From the NCBI RefSeq assembly GCF_003350505.1, contig NZ_QQAY01000017.1, forward strand, positions 1-60,292: a stretch of 60,292 nucleotides of DNA, written 5' to 3'. Position 1 is the stretch's first letter. Each line of letters opens with the position of its first letter. The notes beneath the pieces are model-generated. The model had not been told where the DNA came from. It did no database searches and worked only from the letters and a program-made list of their open reading frames with translations. Origin of the DNA: Falsibacillus pallidus. GTDB taxonomy: Bacteria; Bacillota; Bacilli; Bacillales; DSM-25281. The translations under genes were made by a program, and so were the position numbers. Positions 44,773-52,296 of this stretch are shown here, one piece after another.

Positions 44773-45036
44773 ACTTTAACACTTAAAAGCGTTTTAGCGT
44801 TTAAGTATATTAGTGATTTAATAGAAGCAGCCGAGCATTCATAGTAGTCCCTGCAAAACAGCAAGAAGAGACTGGACGGGTGGTGAAAGTCCAGGTTTGG
44901 CAGAGCGGCGAATTACACATGCAGATTTTCAAGGCTTTTGTCAAAGAGTGGACAGGTGAATGAACCTGTTAATTAGGGTGGTACCGCGGAGAGCTTCTTC
45001 GTCCCTTGCAAGGGGATGAAAGGGGCTCTTTTTTAT
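44773..45036 (+). promoter_or_regulatory. T-box leader of the aromatic amino acid hydroxylase
   Basis: The T-box AGGGTGGTACCGCGG lies at 44975-44989, with the Stem I distal GGGTGGTGAAAG inside a GACTGGAC/GTCCAG stem, base pairing CTGCA with TGCAG, and a terminator at 44991-45036. The likely specifier is TAC (44914-44916, Tyr), followed by A. A Tyr specifier fits the product, which makes tyrosine. The first 26 nt match the leader of the permease T-box gene. Confidence 0.93.
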
Positions 45037-45068
45037 TTTAAATTTTTATTCAAAGGAGAGAAAAGAAA

Positions 45069-46799
45069 ATGAATCAAGCGATAACCGCGACAAAAAAAAT
45101 ACCAAGGCACCTGCAGAAATATGTGGTCGATCAACAGTATGAAAAATACTCTCCAATCGACCAGGCGGTTTGGCGCTATGTCATGAGACAGAACCATCAT
45201 TTCCTGAAGGACGCTGCACATCCTGCCTACACCGGGGGATTGAAGTCTTCAGGCATATCCATAGAAAGAATCCCGAATGTTGATGATATGAACGAGGCCC
45301 TTTCACCATTTGGATGGGGGGCAGCCAATATAGACGGCTTTATTCCGGGCGTCGTATTCTTCGACTTTCAGGCGCACGGAATCCTGCCGATTGCATCGGA
45401 TATCCGCAAACTGGAGAACATTCAGTATACTCCTGCGCCGGACATCATCCATGAAGCAGCAGGACACGCCCCTATTTTGTGTGAAGAGAAATTCTCTGAA
45501 TATGTAAAGCTGTTCGGGGAAATCGGTTCAAAAGCATTGGCTACAAAAGAAGAACATGATTTATTTGAAGCCGTCAGAACGTATTCCAACCTGTTGGAAA
45601 GCGGTTCAGCAACGAAAGAACAGATTGAACAGGCTGAGGCAGAAGTGGAAAAAAGACAGGCTTCGGTCGTCGAGCTTTCAGAAGCCGAGCAAATCTCGCG
45701 TCTATACTGGTGGACAGTGGAATACGGGATGATCGGAACGGTCGAGGACCCGAAAATCTACGGGGCCGGACTTCTATCATCTGTGTCAGAGGGAAGGAAC
45801 AGCCTGTCTCCTTCAGTTAAGAAAATTCCTTTTGATTTGGAAAAAGTCATCAATACGAGCTTTGACATCACGAAGCCACAGCCGCAGCTTTTTGTATGCG
45901 AAAGCTTCGAACAACTGATTGACGCTGTGAAGGAATTCAGGAAGACAATGGCATCCCATACAGGCGGCACCGCGAGCCTTGAAACAGCGCTAAGGTCAGG
46001 GCATACCGCTACCTTTCAATTCTCCTCTGGCCTTCAAGTGACTGGTACACTTGAAACAATTGAAAAGGATGGAGCAGGTGAAGCCGTCTACATGAAAACT
46101 GTCGGACCGACTGCTTTGGCATTTGAAAATAAAGAAATCATTGGCCATGGAAAAAGTCATCATTTCGATGGATTCGGTGCACCAATCGGGAAGCTTGAGA
46201 ATACCGAATGTCCGCTGGAGGAAATGAATGATCAGCAGCTGAAATCACTTGGAATTGAGGAAGGCGCAGACTGCCGATTATCTTATGAAAGTGGAGTGGT
46301 CGTTGAGGGGATTGTGAAGAAGATCCTTAAGAAAAACGATTCGCCGATTCTAATCAGTTTTACCGACTGTCGGGTTCAATTAGGAGATAAAGTTCTCTTT
46401 GATCCATCATGGGGAGAGTTTGATCTGGCTGTTGGGGAAAAAGTAGTATCCGTCTTTGCCGGGGCCGCTGATTCGGAGCAATTCTATGCGGATCTGGAAG
46501 AGGTTGAGCAAAAGCCGTTTGAAAAAAGGGAGTGGACGCCTCTGGAACAGCTATATGGAGAAGTTCGTGAAATGAGGAACAATGGAGCGGACATTCCTGC
46601 ACTGCAAAGGATCATTGGCCAATTGACTTCAGAGTTCCCGCATGACTGGCTGCTGCGCGTAGAAATCATGGAAATCTTAAGAGACAGCACGCTTCTCTTG
46701 GATGAACAGGAATTGATTTCAAAGCAGCTCGAGGAAATCAAGATTCTGGATGAAGAATGGAAGGTACTGATTGAAAGAGGTCTGAAGCTGGCAGAATGA
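45069..46799 (+). CDS. Aromatic amino acid (phenylalanine 4-) hydroxylase with long C-terminal extension
   Basis: A 576-residue pterin-dependent monooxygenase that converts phenylalanine to tyrosine. Residues about 1-280 form the catalytic domain: PGVVFFDFQAHGILP, iron ligands H128 and H133 in DIIHEAAGHAPIL, and a later Glu in YWWTVEYGMI. The remaining ~290 residues are not part of short bacterial PheH; they include several small beta-rich segments (VTGTLETIEKDGAG, VVEGIVKKILKKND) and a helical end. GGAG precedes ATG 45069. The T-box predicts induction on tyrosine starvation. The long form occurs in Bacillus relatives, so it is not a fusion error. Confidence 0.9.
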   Translation: MNQAITATKKIPRHLQKYVVDQQYEKYSPIDQAVWRYVMRQNHHFLKDAAHPAYTGGLKSSGISIERIPNVDDMNEALSPFGWGAANIDGFIPGVVFFDFQAHGILPIASDIRKLENIQYTPAPDIIHEAAGHAPILCEEKFSEYVKLFGEIGSKALATKEEHDLFEAVRTYSNLLESGSATKEQIEQAEAEVEKRQASVVELSEAEQISRLYWWTVEYGMIGTVEDPKIYGAGLLSSVSEGRNSLSPSVKKIPFDLEKVINTSFDITKPQPQLFVCESFEQLIDAVKEFRKTMASHTGGTASLETALRSGHTATFQFSSGLQVTGTLETIEKDGAGEAVYMKTVGPTALAFENKEIIGHGKSHHFDGFGAPIGKLENTECPLEEMNDQQLKSLGIEEGADCRLSYESGVVVEGIVKKILKKNDSPILISFTDCRVQLGDKVLFDPSWGEFDLAVGEKVVSVFAGAADSEQFYADLEEVEQKPFEKREWTPLEQLYGEVREMRNNGADIPALQRIIGQLTSEFPHDWLLRVEIMEILRDSTLLLDEQELISKQLEEIKILDEEWKVLIERGLKLAE

Positions 46800-46878
46800 T
46801 TGGGAAGCTGTGGGTGAACTGCGATAGATATGATGTATAATGAATGTAAGAAACTATTCATATTCGGAGTGTGTCCAC

Positions 46879-47109
46879 ATGTATTTAACAATTGAAGAAA
46901 CAGCTGAATATTTGTCCATGCCGGAAGCCTATATCGAATCGTTGATTTTGGCAAAGAAGATCCGCGCCGTCCATGACGGATCTCAATACCTCATCAATAA
47001 GGATCAGTTCAATAACCATCTTGAGCAAATGGAGAAATACAAGAAGCAGATGATGGAATACTTGAACGAACCGATTCCGGAAGACATCGACATCAAGGAC
47101 GAGGACTGA
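46879..47109 (+). CDS. Excisionase-type helix-turn-helix protein (76 aa)
   Basis: A 76-residue protein with a MerR/excisionase-like HTH: MYLTIEETAEYLSMPEAYIESLI, then ILAKKIRAVHDGSQYLINKDQF. The C-terminal third is acidic. ATG 46879 with GGAGTG eight bases upstream; the frame is open to 46840 without a site. Function unknown; such single-domain proteins act as small regulators. No phage genes are around, so a prophage excisionase is unlikely. Confidence 0.75.
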   Translation: MYLTIEETAEYLSMPEAYIESLILAKKIRAVHDGSQYLINKDQFNNHLEQMEKYKKQMMEYLNEPIPEDIDIKDED

Positions 47110-47169
47110 GGCAGCTGAAAAAACCGAAAGTGGATTTGTTTTATTTTCGATAGGAAAGAGCGTAATAGA

Positions 47170-47730
47170 ATGAATACTTTTGATTTCAGCCAGTTTCCGT
47201 TGCTTCAATCAGATAGGCTAATCCTAAAAAGGGCTACAGAATCAGACATTGAGTCCATTCTTGCAATCCTTTCAGAAAAGGATGTTGTCAGATACACAGG
47301 ATTAGAGCCGTATGAAACATTAGCGGATGCCAAGACGGAATTGGATTGGTATGAAAGACTGATTCAGGAAAAGACCGGTATCCGATGGGCTATTTTCCTA
47401 AAAGGTGAAGAGCGGATGATTGGAAGCTGCGGCTATAAAAACTATGCCGCTGCACATGCTCGGGCAGAAATAGGCTATGAGCTGAACAAGAGCTTCTGGG
47501 GGAGGGGCATCATGTCTGAGGCATTGCAGGCAGTCGTTCATTTTGGGTTTACCTCCATGAACCTGCACAGAATCGAGGCCGAGGTCGATACCCGCAACGC
47601 GGCCTCCAGCCATCTCCTTCGAAAATTCGGATTTGTCGATGAAGGTATTTTAAGAGACTGCGAGAAAGAAGGGGACAACTATATCAGCCTGTTGTCGATG
47701 TCCCTGTTGTCTAACGAATATCATAGCTAG
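47170..47730 (+). CDS. GNAT acetyltransferase, RimJ/RimL type
   Basis: A 186-residue acetyltransferase. The start FPLLQSDRLILKRATESDIE, the acetyl-CoA motif YELNKSFWGRGIMSEAL and AEVDTRNAASSHLLRKFGFVDEGILR are typical of RimJ/YdaF-like enzymes acting on N-termini or small molecules. AGGAAAGAG precedes the ATG. Followed by a strong terminator. Confidence 0.92.
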   Translation: MNTFDFSQFPLLQSDRLILKRATESDIESILAILSEKDVVRYTGLEPYETLADAKTELDWYERLIQEKTGIRWAIFLKGEERMIGSCGYKNYAAAHARAEIGYELNKSFWGRGIMSEALQAVVHFGFTSMNLHRIEAEVDTRNAASSHLLRKFGFVDEGILRDCEKEGDNYISLLSMSLLSNEYHS

Positions 47731-47740
47731 TTCAGGACTT

Positions 47741-47776
47741 AAGCCGAAAACCCATTTGTGGTTTTCGGCTTTTTTC
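47741..47776 (+). terminator. Terminator of the RimJ-type gene
   Basis: An 11-bp stem AAGCCGAAAAC/GTTTTCGGCTT (47741-47751 with 47761-47771) followed by T-rich sequence. Confidence 0.9.
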
Positions 47777-47873
47777 TTTGCTGCTGCACCTGGTGATTGC
47801 GGGGATTTGCTCCGGAAGTGGATGTACAGCGTCGCAATTTAGTGAGTTTCCGCTGCAAATTATGGGTTTTTGT

Positions 47874-47993
47874 GCGGCGGCGCATAAGAGGAGTAGTTTG
47901 GCGCATAGGAATCGATTTCGGCGCATAAGCCGAGGTTTCTCGCGCATAGGAGCATGATTTTGATTCATAGAACGCCGAGGTTGGCGCATAGAG
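47874..47993 (-). repeat. 21-bp-period ATGCGC repeat array, locus 4 (six units, minus orientation)
   Basis: On the plus strand the reverse core CGCAT begins at 47881, 47902, 47922, 47943, 47964 (variant TTCAT) and 47985; steps are 21, 20, 21, 21 and 21 bp. This is the only one of the five arrays pointing against both neighbouring genes. It sits 100 bp beyond a terminator, in the 646-bp gap before the VanW gene. Confidence 0.88.
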
Positions 47994-48088
47994 ACAATTC
48001 CGGACTACCGCGAGCCCCATTTGAAGGGCCATTTTGGGCAATTTGGAGCAGGGGTCGCTTGGATTTTGCCTTTTGCTCCCCAGAATAG

Positions 48089-48195
48089 GCATTGACCGCC
48101 GCACTTTGCCGGTTTTTCAGCACACTTTTGTGTTTAACCTCCCCACTTTAGGAGATAACCACCGCACTTTTCTGCATAACCGCCCAACTATCCTT
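48089..48195 (+). repeat. Second 21-bp-period array with a different core (CACTTT)
   Basis: CACTTT starts at 48102, 48123, 48144 and 48165, exactly 21 bp apart, with a decayed fifth unit AACTAT at 48186. Units share an ACCnCCGCACTTT-like sequence. The core is unrelated to ATGCGC, but the period is the same and the array lies about 100 bp from locus 4. One frame reads it as degenerate Asn-x-Arg/Pro-Thr heptads. Confidence 0.75.
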
Positions 48196-48376
48196 ATTAT
48201 GGAAATTAATAACACCTCTAATCAAGCATTTCCCAATTTTTCAGGTGGCGCCGCAACTGTTCCCTCCTCAATTTAAGCCAATAGAACCATTCCCATCAGG
48301 TATATGAAGGCGGAAACTGAATAGATTTATAGACGAAGGAAATTTTTCAAAGACAAAGAGAAACGATGGGGGATCT

Positions 48377-49405
48377 ATGAAAAAGGTAAAATGGCTAACG
48401 TCGGTTTTGATCGTGTGCAGCCTCATTGGGCTGACGGGGTGTTCTGAAAAGACAGCGAAGGAAAAGGAACTCGAAAAAAAGGTTGCAGAACTCCAGCAGC
48501 AGATTGATGAGCTGAAGAGGGAGAAGGAAAAAGCCGAGAAGGAGCAAGCGCCGGAAGAAAAACCGGAACAGGAGGAGCAATCAGGGGTGGTTGAAGTGAT
48601 CAATCCATTAACCATGGAAGTCATTAAAACCATCGACCCGAAAGAAATGGGCTATGTTACGGATCGGGCTGCCTATGAAAAAGAGATTGCGGAGTGGGCA
48701 AAAAATGCTGCAAGGGGCACCAATCAAGCAGAAGGATTCGACCAACGGATGTATCCTGACAAAATTGGAGCGGATGGGCAGGTCATAAAAGGGAAGCCGC
48801 GAATGATCCTGGAGGAAGCGGAATTGGTCTCGAAGGTCATCGCAGCATCTGAAAAAGGCGGAAAAGTGGAATTGCCGCTGACTGTCACAGAGAGTGGATA
48901 CAAGCCAGAAGAGGCTGCCCTTCTTGGGGAAGTTGTCGTTGCTTCCTATACAACCCAGTTTGACAGCAGTGTTGCTGGCCGTTCCAAAAACATTGAGCTT
49001 TCTGCAGAATCCATCAACAACGTCATTGTAGGGGTCGGCGATGTTTTCTCCTTTAATACCACAGTGGGGCCAAGTGATGCAGAGCATGGATATCAAAAAG
49101 CAAAAGAGGCAGTCGACGGGAAGTTGGTGGACGGCATTGGGGGAGGGATATGCCAGACATCATCCACTCTTTATAATGCGGTTGACCAAATCGGCGTTTC
49201 CTATGTAGAAAAGCATCATCATTCTGTGCATGTGGGATATGTTCCAACGGAAAGGGATGCCACTGTCTCGTATGGCGGATTGGATTTCCGTTTTCAAAAT
49301 TCAACAACTGCCCCGTTTTTGCTGAAAGCCTACGTGAAAAATGGAAGTTTGACCGTTGAAGTGAGGACTTCAAAAGCACATCAAGGGGAGTTTACTGTTC
49401 ATTAA
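48377..49405 (+). CDS. VanW-family lipoprotein
   Basis: A 342-residue exported lipoprotein. The signal peptide ends in the lipobox LTGC (Cys22), followed by a Lys/Glu-rich coiled coil (about 28-75), a linker, and a VanW domain with FSFNTTVGPSDAEHGYQ and DGIGGGICQTSSTLYNA. VanW domains are found on cell-wall-associated proteins; the biochemical role is not established. GGGGG precedes the ATG. No vancomycin-resistance genes are nearby, so the name does not imply resistance. Confidence 0.9.
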   Translation: MKKVKWLTSVLIVCSLIGLTGCSEKTAKEKELEKKVAELQQQIDELKREKEKAEKEQAPEEKPEQEEQSGVVEVINPLTMEVIKTIDPKEMGYVTDRAAYEKEIAEWAKNAARGTNQAEGFDQRMYPDKIGADGQVIKGKPRMILEEAELVSKVIAASEKGGKVELPLTVTESGYKPEEAALLGEVVVASYTTQFDSSVAGRSKNIELSAESINNVIVGVGDVFSFNTTVGPSDAEHGYQKAKEAVDGKLVDGIGGGICQTSSTLYNAVDQIGVSYVEKHHHSVHVGYVPTERDATVSYGGLDFRFQNSTTAPFLLKAYVKNGSLTVEVRTSKAHQGEFTVH

Positions 49406-49517
49406 TAAGAGACAAAAGGCGACTTTTATCTCTATGAATCTACAAGGATGTTTCTTCATCAAACGTTTGATTAAAAAAGAAAGAATGATTGAGACAACGA
49501 TAAAAAGTCCATTTATA

Positions 49518-49579
49518 TACCGCGGAATTTGTCTGATCGGAGCTGCTAGCTGGTCCAGACATTCGCGGTAATTTTTTTT
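49518..49579 (+). terminator. Strong long-stem terminator downstream of vanW-like gene
   Basis: An approximately 16-bp stem with bulges (49518-49535 with 49556-49570) is followed by a run of eight T. It lies about 110 bp after the VanW stop, just before the MerR promoter. Confidence 0.8.
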
Positions 49580-49590
49580 GCATTTTTTTC

Positions 49591-49621
49591 TTGACTTAGA
49601 GTCAGCTCTAAGTTGTAAGCT
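49591..49621 (+). promoter_or_regulatory. MerR-type promoter with operator palindrome
   Basis: TTGACT (49591-49596) and TAAGCT (49616-49621) are 19 bp apart, the long spacer characteristic of MerR-activated promoters. The spacer holds the perfect inverted repeat ACTTAGAG-TCAG-CTCTAAGT (49594-49613), very like operators of AdhR/YraB-type MerR regulators. The regulator gene starts 32 bp downstream, so autoregulation is expected. Confidence 0.85.
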
Positions 49622-49653
49622 TACAGTAATTAACAGAAAGGAAGATGATTGGA

Positions 49654-50067
49654 ATGTATTCAATCAGTGAAGCGGCCGGACTGACCGGCATTAATGCATA
49701 CACGTTGAGATATTATGAAAAAATTGGCCTTCTGCCTTCACCGGATCGACAGAATGGTGGAAAGCGGAGTTATACGGAAGGGGATTTGAAATTAGTATCT
49801 TTCATCAAGAGTTTAAAAGATACCGGGATGTCATTAGAGGATATTCAGGAATTTATCAAAGGCGGATGTATATTGGATCAAATCAAAACGTCCGAAAAAA
49901 TTCAGCTATATCCCTCTCTGAATAAAAGAATCGCTATTCTTACGAAGCACATAAAAGAATTGGACCGCAAAAAAGCAGAACTCGAACAAATCATATTGAC
50001 GGCGAATGAAAAACTGGGAATCTATCAAGAACTGCTGGCGAATGAACATGAAGGAGAGGAAGTATAG
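49654..50067 (+). CDS. MerR-family transcriptional regulator (AdhR-like)
   Basis: A 137-residue regulator with the MerR HTH (MYSISEAAGLTGINAYTLRYYEKIGLLPSPDR), a two-helix wing region and a C-terminal dimerisation coiled coil (about 83-125). A single Cys in KGGCILDQ could respond to electrophiles as proposed for AdhR, but this is inference. ATG 49654 has GGAAG nine bases upstream; an ATG at 49645 abuts that site. It runs its own promoter and is cotranscribed with an EamA transporter that starts two bases after its stop. Confidence 0.9.
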   Translation: MYSISEAAGLTGINAYTLRYYEKIGLLPSPDRQNGGKRSYTEGDLKLVSFIKSLKDTGMSLEDIQEFIKGGCILDQIKTSEKIQLYPSLNKRIAILTKHIKELDRKKAELEQIILTANEKLGIYQELLANEHEGEEV

Positions 50068-50068
50068 C

Positions 50069-50998
50069 ATGAAACATTCCTTGACCTATTTATCTTTGTT
50101 AGGATTTGCTGTCATCACTGGTGCGACATTTAATTTGGCAAAGTACACAGTGGAATTCTTTTCTCCTTCAAGTGCGGCTGCCTGGAGATTCGGTATTGCA
50201 GCGTCTATTATGCTTCTGATTATGTGGAAGAGGGAGGGGATCCGTCTACACCATTTTAAACAAAACGGGAAAGCGTTCCTTCTCCTCGGGATCATAGGGA
50301 TTTTCGGCTTTAACGCACTCTTCTTCTTGGGCCTTCAACACACTTCAGCCATCAATGGTGCTTTGATTATGGGGACAAATCCTGTACTATCAACGATTTT
50401 GGCCCGGTTTATTTTGAAAGAAAAAATCACGGCCAACCAGGGTGCAGGGGTCATTCTTGCATTGATTGGAGTGGGACTCGTTATTACGCACGGTTCAATG
50501 GCGGTCATTGAAAATCTATCTTTTTCCATCGGGGATTTCATTATATTGATGGGGAACCTTTGCTGGGCATTATATGGGGTGTTGGGCAGGAAGTTGGTGA
50601 AGAACAGTACGTCTCTGGCAACAACCACTTATACAATGGTGATTGGGGCAGGGGCACTCATTCTGCTTTCACTGGTTTCCGACCAGCCTGCTTCACAAGG
50701 AATTACGCTTGGAGCATGGGGTTCGATCGTGTTTATGGCTTTATTTACAAGTGTCTTGGGCTATTTGTGGTGGAATCGCGCCATCCAGATCATCGGCATT
50801 GGAAAGACTTCATTATTCTTTAATCTTGTGCCGGTGGTAACGATGACTATTTCTGCTGCATCGGGCATAGGGGTGGAAGAGATTCAGCTGGCAGGGGCTG
50901 CTCTTGTTATCGCCGGTGTTCTTACTTCCTCAGGGATAATTAGTAAATTGTTCATTTCAAAAACAGATGGGCAGCTGCTATCGAAAGAAGCAGATTGA
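50069..50998 (+). CDS. EamA/DMT-family transporter
   Basis: A 309-residue, ten-helix drug/metabolite transporter with two EamA repeats (about 5-140 and 155-290). GLQHTSAINGALIMGTNPVLSTILARFILKE in the first and VLGYLWWNRAIQIIGIGKTSLFFNLVPVVTM in the second are typical. AAGGAGAGGAAG precedes ATG 50069 within the end of the MerR gene. Controlled by that regulator, it probably exports a metabolite or toxic compound; the ligand is unknown. Confidence 0.9.
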   Translation: MKHSLTYLSLLGFAVITGATFNLAKYTVEFFSPSSAAAWRFGIAASIMLLIMWKREGIRLHHFKQNGKAFLLLGIIGIFGFNALFFLGLQHTSAINGALIMGTNPVLSTILARFILKEKITANQGAGVILALIGVGLVITHGSMAVIENLSFSIGDFIILMGNLCWALYGVLGRKLVKNSTSLATTTYTMVIGAGALILLSLVSDQPASQGITLGAWGSIVFMALFTSVLGYLWWNRAIQIIGIGKTSLFFNLVPVVTMTISAASGIGVEEIQLAGAALVIAGVLTSSGIISKLFISKTDGQLLSKEAD

Positions 50999-51080
50999 AA
51001 TCGTTGACTTACAGAGCACCCATCCATATGATTATGGGAAAAAGGCAAATAGGATTGATTGCCAAAGGGAGAATTTTTGA

Positions 51081-52238
51081 ATGAATAGCCGGATGATTGG
51101 CATGTTTCTTTTGATGCTCATTGCAGTGGTCGGATTGAATTTTTATATTGGATGGCATCTTTTGATTTTTATGAAGGAGCTCGGTGGTGGAGTTCACGCT
51201 GCCGTTTATTGGCCGATCTTTGCCCTCGTTTCTTTCGGGTATTTATTTGGCCGGGTGCCGGGTCCGAAGTGGCTTCTTCCACTGTTCCGCTTCTTCAAAG
51301 TGATCGGCTCTTACTATTTTGCAGTGATGGAGTTTGGAATCATTTTGTTAATAGGCGCTGATATTGTGTACGGCATTCTCCGGCCTGCAGGTCATTTGCC
51401 AGGTGATTATGTGCTGTATGCAGGATGGACCGTTTTAATTCTTCTCGCGTGTCTCATGCTTTGGGGTACGAGGAATGCCTGGAGCACCGTCATTCGGGAC
51501 TATCCCGTTGAAATTCGAAAAGGTACCGGTAGAACCAACACTGCTTTAAGAATTGCCGCTGCTTCCGATATCCACTTGGGCAACATCGTCGGGAACAGGC
51601 ATTTAAAGAGGATGGTCGAACGCATCAATGATCTCAAGCCGGATTTGATTCTTCTTCCGGGCGATGTAATCGATGACAGCATTGAGCCGTTTCTCCGCAA
51701 TAAAATGAGTGAGACACTCAAGCAGTTGAAAGCCAAATATGGGGTCTATGCAGTGCTTGGAAACCACGAGTACTACGGCGGTCATATCGAACAATATGTC
51801 GACGAAATGAAGAACATCGGAATAAAAGTCCTAAGGGATGAAGTAGTGGAAGTTGAGACAGAAGAGGGATCAGTAGTCATTGCGGGGCGGAAAGATAAGA
51901 CGGCAGAAAGTATGGATCCCGTGGGGAGAAAGCCTGTGGCTGAGCTCCTTTCCGGAGTCGATCCTTCACGTTTTATCATTATGATGGATCATCAGCCATA
52001 CGGATTTGCCGCAGCTGCAGATGCTGGTGTGGATCTGCTTTTGTGCGGGCATACACACAGGGGACAGTTCGCGCCAAACCACTGGCTGACAGGAAGGCTT
52101 TTTGAACTCGATTGGGGGTACATGAAGAAAAACGAAATGCATGTGGCTGTTTCATCGGGCTACGGCACATGGGGCCCGCCAATCAGGATTGCAAGCAGGT
52201 CTGAAATCATGAAGATCGATGTGGGATTTTTAAAATGA
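51081..52238 (+). CDS. Membrane-anchored metallophosphoesterase (YkoQ/YaeI-like)
   Basis: A 385-residue protein with about four N-terminal helices (about 5-140) and a calcineurin-like phosphoesterase domain: ASDIHLG, LILLPGDVID, VYAVLGNHEYY and LLLCGHTHRGQ supply the two-metal site. Relatives such as YkoQ/YpbG act on phospholipids or nucleotides; the target here is unknown. AAAGGGAG precedes the ATG. Ends in a bidirectional terminator. Confidence 0.9.
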   Translation: MNSRMIGMFLLMLIAVVGLNFYIGWHLLIFMKELGGGVHAAVYWPIFALVSFGYLFGRVPGPKWLLPLFRFFKVIGSYYFAVMEFGIILLIGADIVYGILRPAGHLPGDYVLYAGWTVLILLACLMLWGTRNAWSTVIRDYPVEIRKGTGRTNTALRIAAASDIHLGNIVGNRHLKRMVERINDLKPDLILLPGDVIDDSIEPFLRNKMSETLKQLKAKYGVYAVLGNHEYYGGHIEQYVDEMKNIGIKVLRDEVVEVETEEGSVVIAGRKDKTAESMDPVGRKPVAELLSGVDPSRFIIMMDHQPYGFAAAADAGVDLLLCGHTHRGQFAPNHWLTGRLFELDWGYMKKNEMHVAVSSGYGTWGPPIRIASRSEIMKIDVGFLK

Positions 52239-52258
52239 AAATATGCGCCTAATACAAA

Positions 52259-52286
52259 AAAGCAGCCGAGGAGGCTGCTTTTTTTG
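52259..52286. terminator. Bidirectional terminator between phosphoesterase and PhoX genes
   Basis: AAGCAGCC/GGCTGCTT stem around GAGGA (52259-52280) with A and T runs on the two sides. Confidence 0.88.
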
Positions 52287-52296
52287 TATGAATCAA

